Of a DNA stretch of 49,266 bases, positions 33,040-42,597 are shown piece by piece (position 1 is the stretch's first letter; every line of letters begins with the position of its first letter). The notes beneath the pieces are model-generated. The model made no database searches. It was not told the origin of the DNA and was given only the letters and a program-made list of their open reading frames with translations. Source of the stretch: Bacillota bacterium. Its GTDB lineage: Bacteria; Bacillota; Clostridia; Acetivibrionales; DSM-1351. The stretch covers positions 1-49,266 of the forward strand of contig JAEWZA010000061.1 of NCBI GenBank assembly GCA_023395575.1, given 5' to 3'. Made by a program: the position numbers and the translations under genes.

Positions 33040-33527
33040 ATGGATTTTGTGAAAACAACTACTGAATCGAAATGCTTAATTAATTTTCACATAAAAAATT
33101 CTATATTCTATTGGTTAGGAGAATTATCAATGGTTTGTGAATTTAATTGCGAAAGTTAAATCCATATATAATATGAAAATTGGAATTTCTGTTACATAAG
33201 GACAATATAGGTGCAATAACCCTTGAATACCAAAATAAAATTGTGTGAAATGTATAGAAAGGGAATAACTTTATTTTCAGATGTATGCTATACTACAAAT
33301 AATGATATAAATAGTAGAAATATATGCTTACCATTAAAATGTAAACATTATTATATTGAAGAATCTTGTGTGATGGTAGTTTCAAAATCAATTATGGCTA
33401 AAGCCAATAATTTGACTTCATAAGTTGGATATATGTTCTAAATAATTGTTATCAAAAAATATATTATATATAAGTTTTATAATAAGCTTTAATACTTAAA
33501 ATATGGGTGTTAGAGGGGGTGTAATTG
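33040..33527. other. long leader/promoter region of the two-component genes
   Basis: Apart from the terminator, this AT-rich spacer shows GTGAAAA (near 33050) and TTTTCAC (near 33085) as a widely spaced inverted pair. An open frame from TTG 33223 to 33423 (66 codons) has no ribosome binding site and is not supported. GAGGGGG near 33513-33519 is the ribosome binding site for the regulator. Confidence 0.4.
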
Positions 33528-35099
33528 ATGCTTAAGGTACTTCTTGTAGATGATGAGCCTTACATGCTTGAGGGGCTTAAGGTTATGATAGATTGGAAAG
33601 CATATGGTTTTAAAATATGCGGCGAGGCTACAAATGGAGAGGATGCGCTGGAAATAATAAAAATGAGCAATCCTGACCTTATAATTACTGACATACGTAT
33701 GCCTAAAATGGATGGTTTAGAACTAATTAGGCTGGCTTATGAAAAATTGCACTCAACAGCTAAAATTGTCATACTCAGTGGTTACGACGATTTTAGTTAT
33801 GCAAAGCAAGCGATGATGTATAAGATAAAAAACTATTTATTAAAGCCTCTAGATGATGACGAACTCAAGGAAGTGGTTTCTAAGCTATCAACAGAAATAT
33901 TAGTAGACCGTAGAAAGGCTGAAAATATTAATAAGCAGCTGACATTTATAACAAACCAAAGCTTGCAGAGATTGATAGATGGAGAGAATAAGGCCACTCT
34001 TATTGATAGGACAAGAATGCTGTTAAACCTTAATGAAGGGCAAGAGTTTAGATGTGTTATGTTCTATATAGAGAGCCTGAATGGTTTGGCAAGGAAGACA
34101 GGAAAGATAAATTTAGAAATAAAAAGAAATGAAATCATAGAAATATTGCAATCTGAACTGGGAACAGAATTTCAATATAGTATTTTTGAAGATACTGAAG
34201 ACAGACTGTGCATTATTTTAAGTGAGAATATGCCCTATTATGATGAGTTTGAAGCCTTTGTAACTTCTCTTCAAAAGAAACTAGAGACTATAACAGGGGC
34301 ATGTGTATCCTCAGCTTATAGCAATGCAGCATATGAAATAAATACATTATTTGAATTACACAGACAGGTTTCTTCTGCAATTAATTTTAAATTTTATCTT
34401 GGAGAGAGCAGTATTATTAATTATGATGATGTTAGGGATAGAAAATTAAATTATCAAGTATATACTCCTGAATTTAATAATTTATTGTGTCATATAAGAA
34501 CAAATGATTGCAGTCTAATTAAAGAGGATGTGCAATTGATATTTGACCAATTCTACAAAATGCAAAGTGCCCCTGAGATTATAGTGGCTTATTTAAATAA
34601 TTTTTTGTTGGAATTAGTAAAGGTTATTCAGGAATTTGATGGAGTTTCAAAAGATACTCTACAAATGGTATTGGAGTTTGATAATTTCTTGGGTTATCCT
34701 TCGTTTATTAGATTATCGGAAGCATTTTTGGAAAGATGTTATTATGCTGCTAACTATATAGAAAATTTAAAGAAAAATGATTCTCAATATATTATTTATG
34801 AAATTAAGAACTATATTAATGAACATTATCACCAAGATATTAAATTAAAAAAAGTGGCTAGCTTATTTTATATGAATCCTGTATATCTTGGTCAATTATT
34901 TAAAAAAACCACTGGTATGCAATTCAATGACTACTTGAATTATGTGCGTATTGAAGAAGCTAAAAAACTTCTCAGACAGACTAATATGAAGGTTGTAGAA
35001 ATATCAAAAGTTGTTGGATATAAAGATCCTAAATATTTTTTACAGAAGTTTAAAACTACTACGAATACTTCACCTACGTCGTTTAAGTCAAGTAACTAA
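33528..35099 (+). CDS. response regulator, YesN-type, receiver plus AraC HTH (first of two)
   Basis: A 523-residue regulator. The receiver domain (1-~120) has the acidic pocket D8 D9, phospho-acceptor D55 in TDIRMP, and K107 region YLLKPLDDDEL. A ~270-residue middle region follows with no named motif, then a C-terminal AraC-type pair of helix-turn-helices (VASLFYMNPVYLGQLFKKTT and ISKVVGYKDPKYFLQKFK). GGGGG is 8 bases before ATG 33528. It is followed by a matching YesM kinase and a second, paralogous regulator, then an oligosaccharide transporter, whose genes are the likely targets. Confidence 0.92.
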   Translation: MLKVLLVDDEPYMLEGLKVMIDWKAYGFKICGEATNGEDALEIIKMSNPDLIITDIRMPKMDGLELIRLAYEKLHSTAKIVILSGYDDFSYAKQAMMYKIKNYLLKPLDDDELKEVVSKLSTEILVDRRKAENINKQLTFITNQSLQRLIDGENKATLIDRTRMLLNLNEGQEFRCVMFYIESLNGLARKTGKINLEIKRNEIIEILQSELGTEFQYSIFEDTEDRLCIILSENMPYYDEFEAFVTSLQKKLETITGACVSSAYSNAAYEINTLFELHRQVSSAINFKFYLGESSIINYDDVRDRKLNYQVYTPEFNNLLCHIRTNDCSLIKEDVQLIFDQFYKMQSAPEIIVAYLNNFLLELVKVIQEFDGVSKDTLQMVLEFDNFLGYPSFIRLSEAFLERCYYAANYIENLKKNDSQYIIYEIKNYINEHYHQDIKLKKVASLFYMNPVYLGQLFKKTTGMQFNDYLNYVRIEEAKKLLRQTNMKVVEISKVVGYKDPKYFLQKFKTTTNTSPTSFKSSN

Positions 35100-35125
35100 C
35101 TATTTATTTATGAGAGGAATTTTGG

Positions 35126-36913
35126 ATGTTTAATAATAGGAAATTTAGGTATAGAGTAAATGATATTCCGTTAAAATTTAAATTTTTAATAATATATATT
35201 GTTTGTCTCCTCATTCCGATAATTGTTATCAACATCTCTTTTGTAGATAAGTTTTCTAATATTATACAAGAAAAAGAGGAAAATACCTATAAAATATCAT
35301 TAGAAAGAACCAGAGTTGACATTGTGACAATGTTTGATGGTTGTATTGCAGCAAGTCATTCCATATCGTCAGATAGAACCTTGCATAATATTCTTGATAG
35401 AAACTTTTTGAATGGTGAGGAATATTTTGAGGTTTATGATAGCCAGCTTAGAAATAGGCTGAATGTATATACATCTGCTTATGATTATATGAGCAACATA
35501 GAAATTTTTGTAGATAATCCGACAATAAGCAGCGGAGGAACGTACAACCACATAGGCGAAGGGGTAGAAAGCACTTTGTGGTATGATAAGCTTTACAGTT
35601 CCAAGGGCTCTGTTCTATTAAATTCCTATTTAGGATATACAAAAAGCTTGCCTACAAAGCGTGAACAGTATTTAAGTGTCTTAAACAAACTAGACTATTA
35701 CCCAACATTTAATAATGGGCGAAGAAAAATCCTTAAAATAGACATTAATATGCAAAAACTGAACAATATTTTTAAGAGGGAAAATACTTTCTTAAATTTA
35801 TACCTATTGGATCCGGAGGATAATATTATATGTAGTTCCTCCTCTTCATATAATTTTGAAGATATAGACAGATTACAAACATTTGACAGTCAAAACATAG
35901 TTAAGGATAATATTATACTTGAAACAGCATTAAGTAATTCCTCGTATATGAAGGGATGGAGATTGATAGGCGTTTCAACTGCTGAGCGTATGCAGAAGTC
36001 TGTAATAGAAACATTGAAATTTGTATTGCTTTTTGTACTTATCAGTGTTGTTATTTCGTCAATTCTCAGTTTGATAATGGCTAATTCCTACAATTACAGG
36101 CTGAAAAAACTTTCAAAACACATGAGTAGGTTTACAGATGGGAAGTTTGAATTAATTGAAATAAGCGAGGGACAAGATGAAATAGGGGGAGTTATTAGAA
36201 GCTTTAATCTAATGGCTTCCAAAATAAATTTGCTGATAAATGATGTTTATAAGCTTCAGCTGCAAAAAAAAGACCTTGAATTAGAGCGAATACGTGCAGA
36301 AATTAACTTTTTACAGAGTCAGATGGATCCCCATTTTCTTTTCAATACACTAAATGCTATATTGGTTGTTAGCACAAAGAACGGATATACAGAGATTATT
36401 GATATTCTGAAGTACCTTTCAAAGACTCTTAGGAGACTTTTAAGCTGGAAGGATGATTTGGTTACCATACAGGAGGAAGTCTCGTTTACAGAGATGTATC
36501 TGAAAATCGAAAAGTTCAGATTTGGTGATAAAATAGAATATTCTATTGACATAGATGATAGCCTTTTAGGAGTTAAGATACCCAAAATGAGCTTGCAGCC
36601 CTTAGTTGAAAATGCATGTAAGCATGGGATACAAGCAATAACTGAAGTGGGAATTGTAAGGATAATTGCTGAATTAAGTGATAATAACCTTAAAATATGT
36701 GTTGAGGATAATGGAACAGGTATGGATAATGAAAAACTTAATGAGCTAATTACCAATGTAACAAGTACAGAAGAGCTAAGTTCAAATATAGGACTTCGAA
36801 ATGTATATAGGAGGCTAAAACTTTACTACGAAGACGATGTTTCATTTGAAATTGAAAGTGAGAAAGAAATAGGTACAAAAGTTAGTTTTACAATACGAAA
36901 AAATTTGTCGTAA
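35126..36913 (+). CDS. sensor histidine kinase, YesM/LytS-type
   Basis: A 595-residue membrane kinase. Helix 1 is at about residues 18-38 and helix 2 at about 290-315; between them lies a ~250-residue extracytoplasmic sensor domain. A HAMP-like linker follows, then the His_kinase box QMDPHFLFNTLNAI with H403, and a C-terminal ATPase with LQPLVENACKHGI, VEDNGTGMD and GLRNVYRRL. This family partners with YesN-type regulators, of which one lies on each side of it. The cue is probably an external oligosaccharide or the loaded binding protein, inferred from the transporter downstream. GAGAGG precedes the ATG. Confidence 0.93.
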   Translation: MFNNRKFRYRVNDIPLKFKFLIIYIVCLLIPIIVINISFVDKFSNIIQEKEENTYKISLERTRVDIVTMFDGCIAASHSISSDRTLHNILDRNFLNGEEYFEVYDSQLRNRLNVYTSAYDYMSNIEIFVDNPTISSGGTYNHIGEGVESTLWYDKLYSSKGSVLLNSYLGYTKSLPTKREQYLSVLNKLDYYPTFNNGRRKILKIDINMQKLNNIFKRENTFLNLYLLDPEDNIICSSSSSYNFEDIDRLQTFDSQNIVKDNIILETALSNSSYMKGWRLIGVSTAERMQKSVIETLKFVLLFVLISVVISSILSLIMANSYNYRLKKLSKHMSRFTDGKFELIEISEGQDEIGGVIRSFNLMASKINLLINDVYKLQLQKKDLELERIRAEINFLQSQMDPHFLFNTLNAILVVSTKNGYTEIIDILKYLSKTLRRLLSWKDDLVTIQEEVSFTEMYLKIEKFRFGDKIEYSIDIDDSLLGVKIPKMSLQPLVENACKHGIQAITEVGIVRIIAELSDNNLKICVEDNGTGMDNEKLNELITNVTSTEELSSNIGLRNVYRRLKLYYEDDVSFEIESEKEIGTKVSFTIRKNLS

Positions 36914-36965
36914 TATTTAATTTTTAACATCAATCATATTAATAGATAGTAATTTGGAGGGGTAA

Positions 36966-38534
36966 ATGTTCAAGGTTTTAATAGTCGATGATGAGCCAAT
37001 GGCGATAGAAGCAATAAAATTAGCTGCTGATTGGGAAGATCTTGATGTATCTATATGCGGAGAGAGTACTAATGGTAAAGAGGCATTAAGTCTGGCTAAG
37101 GAAATAAGGCCTGACCTTATTATAACTGATATAGATATGCCAGTAATGAATGGAATAGAGCTTGTAAAGAGAGTTGCTGATGAAATAGATCCAGACATTA
37201 AATTCATAATTGTCAGTGGCTATGATCAGTTTGAATATGCCAAAAGTGCCATGCAGCTTGGTGTTCAACATTATATATTAAAACCTGTTTTTAAGGATGA
37301 GTTTTCAGAAGTACTATTGGATATATTATTAAGTATTGAACAAAGTAAGAAGTTAAAAAAAATATGTTCTGTAAGTACGGAGTTTGATATCGGTGTTTTG
37401 TTTGAGCAATATTTAGAAGGGAAAATTGACGAGCAGGATATTACTACTGTGCTTGGTCCTGAGATAATTCAGAATACTAATGCCTGGGCCTTTGCCAGTC
37501 TCGATGCTATTCATAATTATATAAAAGACGATTGTATTGAATTTAAAATATTTGATAAAATTAAGGCTTCATTATTGCCAAAGGGATTAAGTAGTGGGCT
37601 TGTATATCCTGTATTTGTAAACAAGGGCATTAATGGATTTGTACTTGGCAGTACTGGTGGTGTATCAATTTATGAGCTGGCGCAAATCCTATGTTCTATA
37701 TTAAAAGGAGTGTATAAAAATAGTTTTTATATAGCGTTAGGTAATCAGGTTAAAGAATTGAAGCTACTTAGTAGCTCTATGAAGGAAGCTGAAAAAGCAA
37801 TGGAATACCGTTTTTACAGTATCCCTGGCAGTATCCTGCAATACAAGGATTATGAAGAAAGCTCACACAGCTACAGTTTTGAAAATATTGAATATATGGA
37901 AGAACTGCAAAATGCATTTGAAAATATTGAAATAGACAGAATTTTAAAAGCCATAGATTCAATATTTGGTGTGTTTAAAGATGAACATACTGCTTATGAA
38001 ATGATAGAAATGTATATAAACAGCATTATTTATAAAATTTTATCTATATTGACAGCAATGGGAGAAAACATAGAGGAAATACCTTTCTTGAGGGATATTA
38101 GCATGATTTTTAGTAGAGTAAAAACTATAAATGAAATGGAATTGAAAATAAAGCAATGCTGTATTGATTTTTGCACGCATGCACAAGAAGTAAAAAACAG
38201 ATATAAATTAGCAGATAAGTTGAAGGTAGAAGAATATATAAAAGAAAACTATAAGAGAAATCTAACTATAAAGGAAATTTCCAGCAAACTCTATATTCAT
38301 CCCACATATTTAGGTAGTCAAATTAGTAAATGGTTTGGATGCAGCTTTAATGATTATTTGCATAGGCTTAGAATGAAGGAAGCAGAAATATTAGTTAGAA
38401 GTACAGACCAAAAGGTATATGATATCGCTCAACATTTAGGATATACGTCATATGGAAATTTCTTAGAACAGTTCACAAAGACCTTTTTTATGAAGCCAAG
38501 TGAATACAGAACTAAGTTTAAAAATAACAACTAA
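36966..38534 (+). CDS. response regulator, YesN-type, receiver plus AraC HTH (second of two)
   Basis: A 522-residue paralogue of the first regulator: receiver with D8 D9, phospho-acceptor D55 in TDIDMP, and YILKPVFKDEF; a long variable middle; and a C-terminal AraC HTH pair (ISSKLYIHPTYLGSQISKWF and IAQHLGYTSYGNFLEQFTK). TTGGAGGGG precedes the ATG closely. The two regulators are similar in layout but clearly diverged, so they may read different promoters or one may be constitutive. It ends 120 bases before the binding-protein gene, whose upstream region has a CAGTATA/TATACTG inverted repeat (38604-38626) that could be its site. Confidence 0.92.
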   Translation: MFKVLIVDDEPMAIEAIKLAADWEDLDVSICGESTNGKEALSLAKEIRPDLIITDIDMPVMNGIELVKRVADEIDPDIKFIIVSGYDQFEYAKSAMQLGVQHYILKPVFKDEFSEVLLDILLSIEQSKKLKKICSVSTEFDIGVLFEQYLEGKIDEQDITTVLGPEIIQNTNAWAFASLDAIHNYIKDDCIEFKIFDKIKASLLPKGLSSGLVYPVFVNKGINGFVLGSTGGVSIYELAQILCSILKGVYKNSFYIALGNQVKELKLLSSSMKEAEKAMEYRFYSIPGSILQYKDYEESSHSYSFENIEYMEELQNAFENIEIDRILKAIDSIFGVFKDEHTAYEMIEMYINSIIYKILSILTAMGENIEEIPFLRDISMIFSRVKTINEMELKIKQCCIDFCTHAQEVKNRYKLADKLKVEEYIKENYKRNLTIKEISSKLYIHPTYLGSQISKWFGCSFNDYLHRLRMKEAEILVRSTDQKVYDIAQHLGYTSYGNFLEQFTKTFFMKPSEYRTKFKNNN

Positions 38535-38603
38535 ACTTTTTAGGTAGTGAATGTGTATTTTTACAAATTGAAAAAAAACTTGTTGTAGCCGATAATATTA
38601 TTA

Positions 38604-38626
38604 CAGTATAGTTGATGTTTATACTG
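38604..38626. promoter_or_regulatory. inverted repeat upstream of the binding-protein gene
   Basis: CAGTATA at 38604-38610 and TATACTG at 38620-38626 are exact inverted copies nine bases apart, 29 bases before the lipoprotein start and just downstream of the second regulator gene. It is a candidate operator or a small hairpin in the 5' leader. The assignment to a regulator is a guess. Confidence 0.35.
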
Positions 38627-38654
38627 AACATAGATATTATAAGGAGGACGACAA

Positions 38655-40343
38655 ATGTTAGGAAAAAAAAGGCTTGTAAGTTTGTTTTTAGCACTAGCAA
38701 TGATGGGTTCTGTTATGGCTGGCTGTGGCGGAAATACTGAATCAAAAGACAGTGGAACAGCTGCAAATACTACAGAATCAAAAGATGCTTCTCTCGATCC
38801 AATCGAAATAAGCTTTTTCATCTCTGACCCAGGTCAGGCAGCTACGCCAGACAATAAGATTTATAAGCTAATACAGGAAAAATTGGGTGTAACATGCAAT
38901 TTTGAATTTCTTGTAGGTGATAAAGATCAAAAAATAGGTGTTATGATTGCTGGCGGTGACTATCCAGATGTAGTTTCAGTTGACACATTTACTAATCCTA
39001 AGTTCACTGGTGCTGGAGCATTACTTCCACTTGAAGATTTAATAGCTGAACATGCTCCAAATCTTCAAAAGCATTATGAGCCATACAAAAACAAAGTTAG
39101 AGATTCAAATGATGGACATTTCTACATAATGCCTGATTACGGTGTGTTCTATAATGAGTATCAGACAAACATTTGGCAAGGACCTGCATTCTGGATACAG
39201 AAGGCTGTATTAGCTGAATTCGGATACCCACAGGTTAAGACATTAGACCAGTACTTTGATTTGATTGAAAAATATCAAACTAAGTATCCTGAAATAGATG
39301 GACAAAAAACTATAGGCTTTGAAGTACTATCAGATGGATGGCGAGATTTCTGCTTGAAGAATCCTCCTGAGCACTTGATGGGATATCCAAATGATGGCCA
39401 GGTAGTTGTTGATCCAGAGACAAATGTAGCAGAATTCTTCTGGGATAAAGATTATGCAAAGAGATACTACAAGAAGCTTAACGACATGTACAACAAGGGC
39501 TTAGTTGACCCAGAAACATTTACAATGAATTATGACCAGTACATGGCTAAATTATCTAGTGGTAGAGTTCTTGGTACATTTGATCAATTCTGGAACTTTA
39601 GTAATGCAGATTTAACACTTAAGCAGCAGAACAAAATTGAAAGAACATGGGCACCATGTGCTATAACATTTGATGAGAGCATTACTCCTTACTATCAGGA
39701 TAGAACTGTATTAAATGTTAATACTGGATTTGCTATAACTACTAGCTGTAAAGATCCTGAAAGAGTTATTAAATTCTTTGATACATTATTGACTGAAGAA
39801 TGGCAAACAATATTAGGTTGGGGTATTGAAGGAGAAGATTACTTCGTAGATGAAAACGGAGAATTTTATAGAAATGAACAACAACGTAGAGATTACGAAG
39901 ACCAATCTTGGAGACTTCAGAACATGGCATACTATTTATGGTATTATGCACCTAAGATGGAAGGTTCATTCTCAAATGGAAACGCATGTACACCAGGCTT
40001 CCAGAAAAAAGAATTCTATGAATCATTGTTAGATTACGATAAAGAATTCTTGAAGAAATATGGTTATGAAACTTGGACACAGTTCCTAAATGATCCTCCA
40101 GAAAATAGAGTATCATATCCAGCATGGGGAATTGACTTAGTAGATGGTTCACCTGCAAGCATGGCTAACACAAAGATAGGTGAAACAGGAACTAAATATC
40201 TTCCAAAGGCAATACTTGCAAAACCAGCTGATTTTGATAAAGTATGGGATGAATATGTAGCTGAGCTACAGAAGTGTGACATTCAAGCTTATTTGGATAG
40301 AATGAATGACCAGCTTAAGTGGAGAGCAGAAAACTGGAAGTAA
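38655..40343 (+). CDS. oligosaccharide-binding lipoprotein of an ABC transporter (LplA/YtcQ-type)
   Basis: A 562-residue solute-binding protein. The N-terminus is a lipoprotein signal with lipobox VMAGC, Cys24 being the lipidated residue; a Ser/Thr/Asn/Lys-rich spacer to about residue 50 tethers the domain outside the membrane. The large size and conserved blocks (IMPDYGVFYNEYQ, FDTLLTEEWQ) fit the LplA/YtcQ group that binds plant-cell-wall oligosaccharides. AAGGAGG precedes the ATG. Two matching permease genes follow after a hairpin-rich 325-base spacer. No ATPase is present, so a shared MsmX-type ATPase elsewhere is expected. Confidence 0.92.
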   Translation: MLGKKRLVSLFLALAMMGSVMAGCGGNTESKDSGTAANTTESKDASLDPIEISFFISDPGQAATPDNKIYKLIQEKLGVTCNFEFLVGDKDQKIGVMIAGGDYPDVVSVDTFTNPKFTGAGALLPLEDLIAEHAPNLQKHYEPYKNKVRDSNDGHFYIMPDYGVFYNEYQTNIWQGPAFWIQKAVLAEFGYPQVKTLDQYFDLIEKYQTKYPEIDGQKTIGFEVLSDGWRDFCLKNPPEHLMGYPNDGQVVVDPETNVAEFFWDKDYAKRYYKKLNDMYNKGLVDPETFTMNYDQYMAKLSSGRVLGTFDQFWNFSNADLTLKQQNKIERTWAPCAITFDESITPYYQDRTVLNVNTGFAITTSCKDPERVIKFFDTLLTEEWQTILGWGIEGEDYFVDENGEFYRNEQQRRDYEDQSWRLQNMAYYLWYYAPKMEGSFSNGNACTPGFQKKEFYESLLDYDKEFLKKYGYETWTQFLNDPPENRVSYPAWGIDLVDGSPASMANTKIGETGTKYLPKAILAKPADFDKVWDEYVAELQKCDIQAYLDRMNDQLKWRAENWK

Positions 40344-40668
40344 TTAATCAATTATATTGATTTGAGTCATTGGAGCATATGGAAATATGCTCCAATGATT
40401 ATAACGAGGCAACAAAGTGTTTCTGCATCTATACGTGGAGAGCACATATTTTGATATAAGATGGTGAAAATATCTCCCGCCTCGATGAAACGCCGCTAAA
40501 TGTAATAGCTCGAAAATAAAGTATGTACGAACAAGGTGCATTTTCGAGCCACAAAAACCACAACTGGTTTTTGACGGTGTATAAATTTTTAAACATAGAA
40601 AAATTTCATTTTGAATCAAGGCGTATAGAAGATAAGGAAATTCTATTTCTGATTGACTGGAGGGCAGT
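40344..40668. other. hairpin-rich spacer between binding-protein and permease genes
   Basis: At least four inverted repeats are strung together. 40367-40398 is a perfect 14-base stem capped by GGAA (a GNRA tetraloop). CGAGGC (40405-40410) pairs with GCCTCG (40479-40484), enclosing an ATATTTT/AAAATAT pair. GCTCGAAAAT (40508-40517) pairs with ATTTTCGAGC (40540-40549). AAAAACCA (40553-40560) pairs with TGGTTTTT (40565-40572). None is followed by a good T-run except weakly the last. This fits a processing or stability element that raises binding-protein mRNA over permease mRNA. Confidence 0.7.
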
Positions 40669-41646
40669 ATGGCTAATAATATATCTGCTTTAAATGACAA
40701 CAAAAAACCAAGTGAGCAAATACAGTTATCATTAAAAACTAGTAAGTGGAAGCAAATAAAGAATCAAAAACAGCTGTTGTTCATGTCCGTGCCCTTACTA
40801 TTATACATATTAATATTCTCTTATGCACCAATATGGGGCTGGCTCATGGCTTTCCAGAATTATAAACCTGCTAAATCATTTTTTGATCAGAAGTGGGTTG
40901 GTCTGCAGCATTTTGAATATATATTTAAAGATGAAGCTTTCATAAGGGCTTTTAGAAATACCCTTAGTATGAGCGTAATTAATCTTGTACTTAGCTTTTT
41001 GACAGCAATAATGCTAGCATTGCTGTTAAATGAAATTAAGAATATATTTTTTAAGAGAACAATTCAAACAATATCTTATTTACCGCACTTCTTATCATGG
41101 ATAATTGTTTGTGGTATAGTTTCAACTACTTTATCTACAGAAAGCGGAATTATAAATGAAGTTTTATTGGCTTTAGGGATTGTTGACTCTCCTGTCTTAT
41201 GGCTGAGTGAGGGTAAGTATTTTTGGGGAATAGTTGGAGTAACCAATGTTTGGAAAGAACTTGGTTGGAATACCATTATTTATATAGCGGCTATAGCAGC
41301 AATAGATCCTGCACAATATGAAGCTGCTGACATGGATGGAGCGGGAAGATTCAGAAAAATGTGGAACGTAACTCTTCCGGGCATTAAACCTACAATTATT
41401 ATATTATTGATAATGAACATTGGCCGTGTTATGGATGCTGGTTTTGAAATTCAGTACATACTTGGTAATGGGTTGATATCTGATTGGTCTGAAACAATTG
41501 ATATTTATGTTTTGAAATATGGTATTAAGCAATTTAATTATTCATTAGCGACAGCAGCAGGAATTATACGAAGTGTAATCAGTATCATATTATTGTTTGC
41601 AGCAAACTTTGTAGCTAAAAAACTAGGCGAAGAAAGGCTTGTATAG
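40669..41646 (+). CDS. sugar ABC transporter permease, LplB-type
   Basis: A 325-residue membrane protein with six predicted helices (first near residues 37-57). The EAA-type loop is EAADMDGAGRFRKMWNVTLPG near residue 222, which docks the ATPase. The N-terminal extension of ~35 polar residues is common in this group. GGAGGGC precedes the ATG. The second permease follows 9 bases after its stop, so the pair is translated together. Substrate is inferred as a xylan- or hemicellulose-derived oligosaccharide from the GH10 gene downstream. Confidence 0.93.
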   Translation: MANNISALNDNKKPSEQIQLSLKTSKWKQIKNQKQLLFMSVPLLLYILIFSYAPIWGWLMAFQNYKPAKSFFDQKWVGLQHFEYIFKDEAFIRAFRNTLSMSVINLVLSFLTAIMLALLLNEIKNIFFKRTIQTISYLPHFLSWIIVCGIVSTTLSTESGIINEVLLALGIVDSPVLWLSEGKYFWGIVGVTNVWKELGWNTIIYIAAIAAIDPAQYEAADMDGAGRFRKMWNVTLPGIKPTIIILLIMNIGRVMDAGFEIQYILGNGLISDWSETIDIYVLKYGIKQFNYSLATAAGIIRSVISIILLFAANFVAKKLGEERLV

Positions 41647-41655
41647 GGTGATGCT

Positions 41656-42570
41656 ATGAATATAAAACAAAGACAACTAAAGATAGGAGATGTAGTATTC
41701 AATACCTTCAATACGGTTTTTATGTTGATGTTGGCAGTTGTTACTCTTTATCCTTTTTTAAATACAATAGCAGTATCTTTTAATGATGGACTTGATACTA
41801 TCAGAGGTGGAATTTATCTCTGGCCAAGAATTTTTTCATTACAGAATTACAAGGCTGTTTTCTTCTCTGGGACTGTATATGATGCGTTTTTTGTTTCAAT
41901 AGCTAGGACAGTACTATCAACAGTATTAAATTTGTTCCTTACAACAATGCTATCTTACACCTTAAGTAGAAAGGAGTTTGTTTTAAGGAAGCAAATCACA
42001 GTTATATGTGTATTGACTATGTACTTTAATGCAGGACTTATACCTAACTACTTCTTGATAAAGGGATTAGGATTACTTAATAGTTTCTGGGTATATGTAA
42101 TACCTACACTTATATCAGCATTTAATATGATTGTTATAAGGACTTATATTCTCAGTATACCTGAAAGTTTAGTTGAATCAGCAAGAATTGATGGTGCAGG
42201 AGATTTTAGAATATTCCTTAAAGTAATATTCCCTCTATGCAAGCCTGTTCTTGCGACAATAGCTTTATTCGTAGCTGTTGGTTCATGGAATACATGGTTT
42301 GATACATTTATATATTGCTCATCAAAGCAAGAATTAAGTACTTTACAATATGAATTGATGAAATTACTATCATCTACTTCAAATGCAAATGCTAATCCAG
42401 CTATGGCAGCTGGTGTTGGTGCAAGTTCGCAGTCTGCATCAGGTTTGGTTACGCCACTTTCCATAAGGGCAGCAATAACTATTGTTGCTGCAATGCCAAT
42501 AATTGTGGTATATCCATTCCTTCAGAAGCACTTTATTGTTGGATTAAATGTTGGAAGCGTTAAAGAATAA
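41656..42570 (+). CDS. sugar ABC transporter permease, YtcP/AraQ-type
   Basis: A 304-residue partner permease with about six helices (first near residues 17-37) and the EAA loop ESARIDGAGDFRIFLKVIFPL near residue 176. A conserved C-terminal PIIVVYPFLQKHFIVGLNVGSVK is typical of MalG-like permeases of the YtcP group. The ribosome binding site is a weak GGTGATGCT, suggesting coupling to the upstream gene. It forms the channel with the preceding LplB-type permease. The xylanase gene follows after 27 bases in the same operon. Confidence 0.93.
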   Translation: MNIKQRQLKIGDVVFNTFNTVFMLMLAVVTLYPFLNTIAVSFNDGLDTIRGGIYLWPRIFSLQNYKAVFFSGTVYDAFFVSIARTVLSTVLNLFLTTMLSYTLSRKEFVLRKQITVICVLTMYFNAGLIPNYFLIKGLGLLNSFWVYVIPTLISAFNMIVIRTYILSIPESLVESARIDGAGDFRIFLKVIFPLCKPVLATIALFVAVGSWNTWFDTFIYCSSKQELSTLQYELMKLLSSTSNANANPAMAAGVGASSQSASGLVTPLSIRAAITIVAAMPIIVVYPFLQKHFIVGLNVGSVKE

Positions 42571-42597
42571 ATTTTTCTATAAATAGGAGAAACGACT

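Noticed and set aside
33223..33423. 66-codon frame between malic enzyme and the response regulator
   Set aside because: TTG start without a ribosome binding site and no recognisable features.
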